Origin: Burkholderiaceae bacterium
GTDB lineage: Bacteria; Pseudomonadota; Gammaproteobacteria; Burkholderiales; Burkholderiaceae_D
Length of the DNA stretch: 49,493 nt
Assembly: GCA_019751755.1 (NCBI GenBank)
Contig: JAIENA010000070.1
Coordinates: forward strand, 1-49,493
Direction: 5' to 3'
Shown: positions 44,690 through 49,493 of the stretch, piece by piece
Layout: the number at the start of each line of letters is the position of its first letter
How positions within the stretch are numbered: the first letter of the stretch is position 1
Made by a program: the position numbers and the translations under genes
The notes under the pieces: generated by a model
What the model saw: the letters and a program-made list of their open reading frames with translations, nothing else
Databases searched by the model: none
What the model was told of the DNA's origin: nothing

Positions 44690-44726
44690 GCGTGCCGCGC
44701 GCGCGGGAAACTTCCGCGCGGCACGC
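44690..44726 (+). other. Strong 12-bp hairpin between mcp and cheR
   Basis: GCGTGCCGCGCG (44690-44701) pairs perfectly with 44715-44726 around a 13-nt loop. It has no U-tract. It probably lowers read-through or protects the upstream mRNA, setting the receptor:CheR ratio. Confidence 0.65.
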
Positions 44727-44755
44727 ACTGGCAACACGTTTAAGAAGGTCGATAC

Positions 44756-45613
44756 ATGCCGCAATCCAAAGACAGCGTCAAAGAGTTTGATTTCAACGCG
44801 CGCGATTTTGAGCGGGTGCGCGCGCTGATCTACAAAAAGGCCGGCATTTCGCTGGCCGACAGCAAGCAGGAGATGGTCTACAGCCGCCTGGCGCGCCGTT
44901 TGCGCGCCTGTGGCATCAGTTCCTTCGTCAAGTACCTGGACGACCTGGAAGCGGGACGCCTGGGCGACGAGTGGGAGTCGTTCACCAACGCCCTCACCAC
45001 CAATCTGACGTCGTTCTTCCGCGAAGCGCACCATTTCCCGCTGCTGGCAGAACACATCAAGAACAAGCGCGACATCACGGTCTGGTGTTCCGCCGCCTCC
45101 ACCGGCGAGGAGCCGTATTCCATCGCCATGACCTTGTGCGAAGCGTACAACACGCTGACACCGCCGGCCACCATCATCGCCACCGACATCGACACCAACG
45201 TGTTGGCGCATGGCGCCAATGGTGTGTACACGCTGGACCGCCTCGACAAAATGTCGCCGGAACGCCAGCGCCGCTTCTTCCTGAAAGGGAAGGGCGACAA
45301 GGAAGGCTATGTCCGGGTGCGCCCCGAGTTGCGCAACCTGATTACCTTCAAGCAGTTGAACCTGCTGGGCGACCAGTGGCCCGTGACGGGACCGTTCGAC
45401 GTGATTTTCTGCCGCAATGTGATGATTTATTTCGACAAGGCGACCCAGCGTAAAATACTGTCGCGCTTTGTCCCATTGATGAAGCCGGACGCATTGTTGT
45501 TTGCCGGCCATTCGGAGAATTTCCTGTACGTGTCCGATCAATTGAAGTTACGCGGTAAAACCGTGTACGAGCTGGACGATCGCCGTGGCGCAAGCCCCAA
45601 AGTGTCGTCATAA
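44756..45613 (+). CDS. cheR: Chemotaxis glutamate methyltransferase CheR
   Basis: 285 aa. The helical N-terminal domain (about 10-80: FERVRALIYKKAGISLADSKQEMVYSRLARRLR) is followed by a SAM domain with TNLTSFFREAHHFPLLAEHI, VWCSAASTGEEPYSIAMTLCE and FDVIFCRNVMIYFDKATQRKIL. It methylates receptor Glu residues. The receptor upstream ends in a pentapeptide that can dock it. Confidence 0.96.
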   Translation: MPQSKDSVKEFDFNARDFERVRALIYKKAGISLADSKQEMVYSRLARRLRACGISSFVKYLDDLEAGRLGDEWESFTNALTTNLTSFFREAHHFPLLAEHIKNKRDITVWCSAASTGEEPYSIAMTLCEAYNTLTPPATIIATDIDTNVLAHGANGVYTLDRLDKMSPERQRRFFLKGKGDKEGYVRVRPELRNLITFKQLNLLGDQWPVTGPFDVIFCRNVMIYFDKATQRKILSRFVPLMKPDALLFAGHSENFLYVSDQLKLRGKTVYELDDRRGASPKVSS

Positions 45614-45631
45614 ACGGAAGGCGGGAACACC

Positions 45632-46228
45632 ATGGACTTGGAACAATTTGCCACGAACGTCTACTATGACAGGACGTTCGACTGCCAAGCAGCAAAGATC
45701 CTGCCCGGTGAATATTACTTCACCAATAAAGACATGTTGATCGTGACGGTATTGGGCTCGTGCGTCTCGGCCTGCATCCGCGACCGTGTGACGGGCCTGG
45801 GCGGCATGAATCACTTCATGCTGCCTGATGGCGGCGGCGACGGCAGCCCGGTGTCGGCCTCGGCCCGCTATGGCACCTATGCGATGGAAATCCTGATCAA
45901 TGACTTGCTCAAAGGTGGCGCCAAGCGCGAGAACCTGGAGGCGAAGGTCTTCGGCGGCGGCGCCGTCTTGAAAGGGTTTACCGCGATTAACGTGGGCGAG
46001 CGCAATGCCGCGTTTGTCCAGAACTTCCTGAAAAACGAGCGCATCCGCATCGTGGCCGAAGATTTGAACGACATTTATCCGCGCAAGGTCTATTTCTTCC
46101 CCCGCACCGGTAAAGTGCTGGTCAAGAAATTGATGCAAACCCATAACGACACGCTGGTCAAACGCGAAACCGAATACGCGAGCCGGCTCAAGAAACAGCC
46201 AGTGGCGGGTGATGTTGAGTTGTTCTGA
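45632..46228 (+). CDS. cheD: Chemoreceptor glutamine deamidase CheD
   Basis: 198 aa. The catalytic Cys is in VTVLGSCVSACIRDR and the His in GGMNHFMLP, with KVFGGGAVL in the core. An N-terminal extension (about 1-35) and C-terminal tail (about 165-198) flank the CheD fold. The last residues, AGDVELF, echo the CheZ-like protein's tail (SGDIELF). It converts receptor Gln to Glu. It lies between cheR and cheB, 18 bp after cheR. Confidence 0.95.
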   Translation: MDLEQFATNVYYDRTFDCQAAKILPGEYYFTNKDMLIVTVLGSCVSACIRDRVTGLGGMNHFMLPDGGGDGSPVSASARYGTYAMEILINDLLKGGAKRENLEAKVFGGGAVLKGFTAINVGERNAAFVQNFLKNERIRIVAEDLNDIYPRKVYFFPRTGKVLVKKLMQTHNDTLVKRETEYASRLKKQPVAGDVELF

Positions 46229-46262
46229 CCCGCAGCACCGGTGTACCCAGTACTGATAAGTG

Positions 46263-46292
46263 GATGGCCGGCCTGAAGATCCGGCAGCCATC
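46263..46292 (+). other. Hairpin between cheD and cheB
   Basis: GATGGC / GCCATC stem with an inner CGG/CCG, about 24 bp before cheB. It is similar in position to the other che-gap hairpins. Confidence 0.5.
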
Positions 46293-46315
46293 TTATCTAA
46301 AAGAGACATAACATC

Positions 46316-47386
46316 ATGAAGATCAAAGTTCTGATCGTCGACGACTCCGCCTTGATCCGCAGCGTCATGACGGAAATTATCAACAGCCAGCCCGACATGA
46401 CCGTCGTGGGTGCGGCGCCCGACCCGCTGGTCGCGCGTGAAATGATCAAGCAAACCAACCCGGACGTGCTGACGCTGGACGTCGAAATGCCGAAAATGGA
46501 TGGCCTGGATTTCCTCGAAAAGCTGATGCGCCTGCGCCCGATGCCGGTCGTGATGGTGTCGTCGCTGACCGAACGCGGCTCGGAAATCACCATGCGCGCA
46601 CTGGAACTGGGCGCGGTGGATTTTGTCACCAAACCGAAAATCTCGATCCAGGCCGGCATGCGCGAATACGCTGAACTGATTGCCGATAAAATCCGCGCCG
46701 CGTCGCGCGCGCGGGTGCGGGCGCGCACGCTGCCGCAAGCCGGCGCGCCGGGCGCGGCGCCGTTGCCGCAATTGCGCAACCCATTGATGTCGTCGGAAAA
46801 ACTGATCATCATCGGCGCCTCCACCGGTGGCACCGAGGCGATCCGCGAATTCCTGATGCAAATGCCGTCCGATTGCCCGGGCATCCTGATCACCCAGCAC
46901 ATGCCGGAAGGCTTTACGCGCTCGTTTGCCAAGCGCCTCGACTCGCTGTGCAAGATCGCGGTGGTGGAATCGCAGGGCAATGAGCGGGTGCTGCCTGGCC
47001 ACGCGTATATCGCACCGGGCCACTCGCACCTGACGCTGACCCGTTCCGGCGCCAACTACATGACCAAGATCGACCAGGGGGAACCCGTCAACCGCCACCG
47101 CCCGTCGGTGGACGTGCTGTTCCGTTCGGCCGCGCAATCCGCCGGCAAGAACGCGGTCGGCGTGATCCTGACCGGTATGGGCAAGGATGGCGCGGCCGGC
47201 ATGCTGGAGATGAAAAATGCCGGCGCCTATAATTTTGCGCAAGATGAAGCCAGCTGCGTGGTGTTTGGCATGCCGCGCGAGGCAATTGCCGTGGGCGGAA
47301 CGCACGAGGTCGGCGCGCTGCACGATTTGCCGGGCATGGTATTGGGCTACCTGGCCAAACATGGTTCGCGCGCACTGCGCGTTTAA
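46316..47386 (+). CDS. cheB: Chemotaxis methylesterase CheB
   Basis: 356 aa. The REC domain (about 1-120) has the phospho-Asp in [14 protein letters not shown] linker rich in Ala/Arg (about 125-160) precedes the methylesterase domain with the catalytic Ser in [12 protein letters not shown], His in [11 protein letters not shown] and Asp in [10 protein letters not shown]. It removes receptor methyl groups when phosphorylated by CheA. Confidence 0.96.
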   Translation: MKIKVLIVDDSALIRSVMTEIINSQPDMTVVGAAPDPLVAREMIKQTNPDVLTLDVEMPKMDGLDFLEKLMRLRPMPVVMVSSLTERGSEITMRALELGAVDFVTKPKISIQAGMREYAELIADKIRAASRARVRARTLPQAGAPGAAPLPQLRNPLMSSEKLIIIGASTGGTEAIREFLMQMPSDCPGILITQHMPEGFTRSFAKRLDSLCKIAVVESQGNERVLPGHAYIAPGHSHLTLTRSGANYMTKIDQGEPVNRHRPSVDVLFRSAAQSAGKNAVGVILTGMGKDGAAGMLEMKNAGAYNFAQDEASCVVFGMPREAIAVGGTHEVGALHDLPGMVLGYLAKHGSRALRV

Positions 47387-47422
47387 CAACATGGGGGCCG
47401 GGCATTCAGGCCGGGCATCCCC
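47387..47422 (+). repeat. 36-bp repeat element, copy 2 (before second cheY)
   Basis: It begins right after the cheB stop codon: CAACATGGGGGCCGGG to CATCCCC. It contains GCCGGGCAT twice as a direct repeat, and ATGGGG / CCCCAT can close a hairpin. It matches copy 1 in 32 of 36 positions. Confidence 0.8.
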
Positions 47423-47563
47423 ATTTTAGACAGCATATCATTGTAAGCTGTGACGTTTTACCGCCACTTTGTTCGCCTTAACGCATTGAAAATGCTATCC
47501 TACAAAGAGGTGGTGCTTATAAACACTATTAACAACCGCGTAAGAGAATCAACGGAGTAATTC

Positions 47564-47953
47564 ATGGCTGATCCAAAGATGAAATTTTTAGTTGTTGACG
47601 ATTTTTCGACGATGCGCCGCATCGTCCGAAATCTGTTGAAAGAACTGGGTTATGCCAATGTGGACGAGGCCGAAGACGGTGTCATGGCGCTGGCCAAACT
47701 GCGCGCAGAGCAGTTCGATTTCGTCGTGTCGGACTGGAACATGCCAAACATGGACGGCCTGACCATGCTGCAAAACATTCGTGCCGATCCGGCACTGGCC
47801 AAGCTGCCGGTGCTGATGGTGACGGCCGAAGCCAAGAAGGAAAACATCATTGCGGCGGCCCAGGCCGGCGCCAATGGTTATGTGGTCAAGCCGTTCACGG
47901 CCGCCACCCTGGATGAAAAGCTGAACAAGATTTTCGAAAAGCTGGGCGCCTGA
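47564..47953 (+). CDS. cheY: Chemotaxis response regulator CheY (second, E. coli-like copy)
   Basis: 129 aa, nearly collinear with E. coli Che[37 protein letters not shown] with the phospho-Asp, [33 protein letters not shown] and KIFEKLG. It is the likely motor-binding (FliM) form. A 177-bp gap from cheB suggests its own promoter. In many relatives cheZ follows this gene; here a strong terminator follows instead. Confidence 0.95.
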   Translation: MADPKMKFLVVDDFSTMRRIVRNLLKELGYANVDEAEDGVMALAKLRAEQFDFVVSDWNMPNMDGLTMLQNIRADPALAKLPVLMVTAEAKKENIIAAAQAGANGYVVKPFTAATLDEKLNKIFEKLGA

Positions 47954-48078
47954 TCGGACGCTGGCGGCGCGGTGGCGCGGCATGCCTGAGCGGCAACGCG
48001 GCGCACCAGGCGCATCAGGCGCGCCACCAGCGCGGTGGCTGGCGTCAGTGCGCGCCAGCCTGCGCCCCTGCAGTACCC

Positions 48079-48117
48079 GGGCCGGCCTAGTGACCCACTA
48101 GTGCCGGCCCTAGTTTT
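48079..48117 (+). terminator. Rho-independent terminator at the end of the che cluster
   Basis: GGGCCGGC-CTAGTG / CACTAG-(T)-GCCGGCCC with a 3-nt ACC loop and one bulged T, followed by TAGTTTTAT. It is the strongest terminator in the window, between cheY and the EAL-HDOD gene. Confidence 0.85.
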
Positions 48118-48179
48118 ATCGACGTTTCCCCAGGTGCCTGATGGCTGGGTGTCAGGTGCTTCATCACGGCGGCCACACT

Positions 48180-49391
48180 ATGCATCAAACCAATTTTCTC
48201 GTTCGTGAGCCATTGCTGGACCCGAAGCAGAAAGTGGTCGGCTATGAACTGAACTGGCAGCAGTCGGACGGCGCCGCACCGACCCGCGCTCAACTGGAAG
48301 ACCTGGTGGGTTTCGTGGCCGGTCAGGTCAATCATGCCGAGCAAGGCTGGCTGCTGCGCGACAAGACGCTGTTCCTGCAAGCCGTGCCGGAAATGCTGTC
48401 GACCGACGCGCTGTACGACATGCCGCCCGAGCACACGGTGCTGACGATCCGGGCGCCGATGCTGGCCAGCGCCGATACCCTGGCCGCCGTGCAGGGCTTG
48501 CGCGCCGGTGGCGTCGGCATCTTGCTGCGCGATGCCGACCTGGCGCGGGTCGGCAGCCGTCTTGGCACCATCGCTTCCTTTGTCGAAGTCAAGTTCACCG
48601 GCGCCGACGTGGCGGCGCAGGCACGTGCTTACGCGGCGCTGAAAGCGTCGAACCTGCGCATGGTGGGGCGTCCGGTCGCGACCTGGAGTGATTTCGACGC
48701 CTGCGCCGCGCTGGGGCTGGACGCCTTTGTCGGCAAGCTGCATTTGACGCCACGGCCCGGTTCGGCGGCGCAAGGCATGAATCCGGCGCAAACCTTGATC
48801 ATCCAACTGATGCAGATGGTCAGTGCCAATGCCGACGTCAAGCAACTGGAAGACGTGTTGCGGCGCGATGCGGCGCTGTCGTATCAGCTGATGCGCTACA
48901 TCAATTCGGCCGGCTTTGGCGCGGGACGCGACATCACGTCGTTGCGCCAGGCCATCACCATGCTGGGCTATGAGCCGCTGTACCGCTGGCTGACCGTGCT
49001 ACTGGCGACGGCCGGCACCAACGGCTATTCGCCGGTGCTGCTGGAAACCGCCGTGATCCGTGGCCGCCTGGCGGAGTTGCTGGGCTTGAAGGCGCTGGGC
49101 AAGAGCGAGGCGGAAAACATTTTCGTGGCCGGCATGTTTTCGCTGCTGGACCGTTTATTGGGCATGCCGATGCAAGAAGTGCTGGCGGGGATTCAGTTGT
49201 CGGACGATGTGGTGGCGGCGCTGCTGACGCGCTCCGGCAAATACGGCCCGTACCTGGCGCTGGCCGAAGCCTGTGAGCTCAACAGCAATCTGGTGGCGTC
49301 GCTGGCGTCGACCCTGCATCTGAGTCCTGCCGAGGTCAATCAGGCGCACCTGGAAGCGCTGGCGTGGACGCAGTCGGTGACGGCGTCCTGA
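48180..49391 (+). CDS. EAL-HDOD signalling protein (YuxH-like)
   Basis: 403 aa from the ATG at 48180 (MHQTNFLVREPLLDPKQKVVGYEL); an in-frame ATG at 48141 is less likely. The N-terminal EAL-like domain (about 5-190) has lost the catalytic EAL signature, so it is probably not a phosphodiesterase. The HDOD domain (about 195-390: LIIQLMQMVSANADVKQLEDVLRRDAALSYQLMRYINSAGF, LRQAITMLGYEPLYRWL) is a protein-protein or nucleotide-signal module. Such fusions often link c-di-GMP with motility. It follows the che cluster but has its own transcript. Confidence 0.88.
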   Translation: MHQTNFLVREPLLDPKQKVVGYELNWQQSDGAAPTRAQLEDLVGFVAGQVNHAEQGWLLRDKTLFLQAVPEMLSTDALYDMPPEHTVLTIRAPMLASADTLAAVQGLRAGGVGILLRDADLARVGSRLGTIASFVEVKFTGADVAAQARAYAALKASNLRMVGRPVATWSDFDACAALGLDAFVGKLHLTPRPGSAAQGMNPAQTLIIQLMQMVSANADVKQLEDVLRRDAALSYQLMRYINSAGFGAGRDITSLRQAITMLGYEPLYRWLTVLLATAGTNGYSPVLLETAVIRGRLAELLGLKALGKSEAENIFVAGMFSLLDRLLGMPMQEVLAGIQLSDDVVAALLTRSGKYGPYLALAEACELNSNLVASLASTLHLSPAEVNQAHLEALAWTQSVTAS

Positions 49392-49392
49392 A

Positions 49393-49416
49393 AGAAAAGG
49401 CGGCCCGCAGGCCGCC
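49393..49416 (-). terminator. Terminator of panC, also able to serve the EAL-HDOD gene
   Basis: GGCGGCC-CGCA-GGCCGCC (49399-49416). On the minus strand it is followed by TTTTCTTT, so it is a good rho-independent terminator for panC. On the plus strand the T-tract is poor. Confidence 0.8.
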
Positions 49417-49433
49417 TGGTTCACTGCTGAAAA

Positions 49434-49493
49434 TCAGATCTCGAGGTTGTCGATCAAGCGCGTGGTGCCCAGCTTGGCCGCCGCCAGCACGAC
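49434..49493 (-). CDS. panC: Pantothenate synthetase, C-terminal end only
   Basis: Nineteen C-terminal residues are in the window and read VVLAAAKLGTTRLIDNLEI, the typical end of betaproteobacterial PanC (pantoate-beta-alanine ligase, last step of pantothenate synthesis). The gene runs in from beyond the right edge and ends 42 bp after the EAL-HDOD gene, convergent with it. Confidence 0.85.
   Translation of the reverse strand, partial: VVLAAAKLGTTRLIDNLEI

Overview
The window is high-GC (roughly 65%), densely coded DNA from a motile, heterotrophic betaproteobacterium, most likely Oxalobacteraceae (the Massilia, Duganella and Janthinobacterium group). The basis is the gene order flhD-flhC-(methyltransferase)-motA-motB-(CheZ-like)-cheY-cheA-cheW-mcp-cheR-cheD-cheB-cheY, a PEP-CTERM protein, and the overall protein similarity recalled from that family. 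No tRNA, rRNA, CRISPR array or intact insertion sequence was seen.

Layout. 1-2.3 kb (minus): an Mla-like lipid-transport set (permease, MCE protein, lipoprotein cut by the window edge) without an ATPase inside the window. 2.3-4.7 kb: a LysR regulator divergent from a 14-TM MFS exporter. 4.8-9.5 kb: an M16 peptidase, a VOC protein, a cytochrome P450 remnant, an SRPBCC protein and a small exported protein. 9.5-15.6 kb: an AraC regulator divergent from an AGPS-type FAD oxidase, a GlpD-type dehydrogenase and an FGGY kinase. 15.6-15.9 kb: a non-coding AT-rich segment with DnaA-box-like sites. 15.9-17.3 kb: a REC-PAS-GGDEF protein. 17.5-21.8 kb: EamA exporter, RidA and aminotransferase genes divergent from a MocR regulator. 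21.9-23.1 kb: a membrane GGDEF protein. 23.2-28.3 kb: LysR plus dabB-dabA, an inorganic-carbon pump. 28.4-30.4 kb: htpG with a heat-shock promoter. 30.4-31.6 kb: two lower-GC genes (DUF4291 and an unknown). 31.8-34.7 kb (minus): a CHRD/PEP-CTERM protein whose likely start is out of frame across a G8 tract, then kynA and kynU. 34.7-49.4 kb: the motility and chemotaxis block, an EAL-HDOD protein and the 3' end of panC.

How the genes work together. FlhDC would switch on flagellar genes, MotAB supplies the stator, and the Che proteins form one complete pathway: receptor, CheW-CheA, CheR/CheB/CheD adaptation and two CheY proteins. The 182-aa protein after motB carries the CheZ-type D-x-x-x-Q signature and is the best candidate for the CheY-P phosphatase, since no classical cheZ follows either cheY. 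The two diguanylate cyclases and the EAL-HDOD protein add c-di-GMP-type signalling near the motility genes.

The most unusual signals are non-coding. They are two tandem sigma-28-like promoters, stable hairpins and a 14-bp palindrome in the 620-bp flhD leader; a 36-bp repeated element preceding both cheY genes; the DnaA-box-like cluster; and several short tandem repeats at gene ends.
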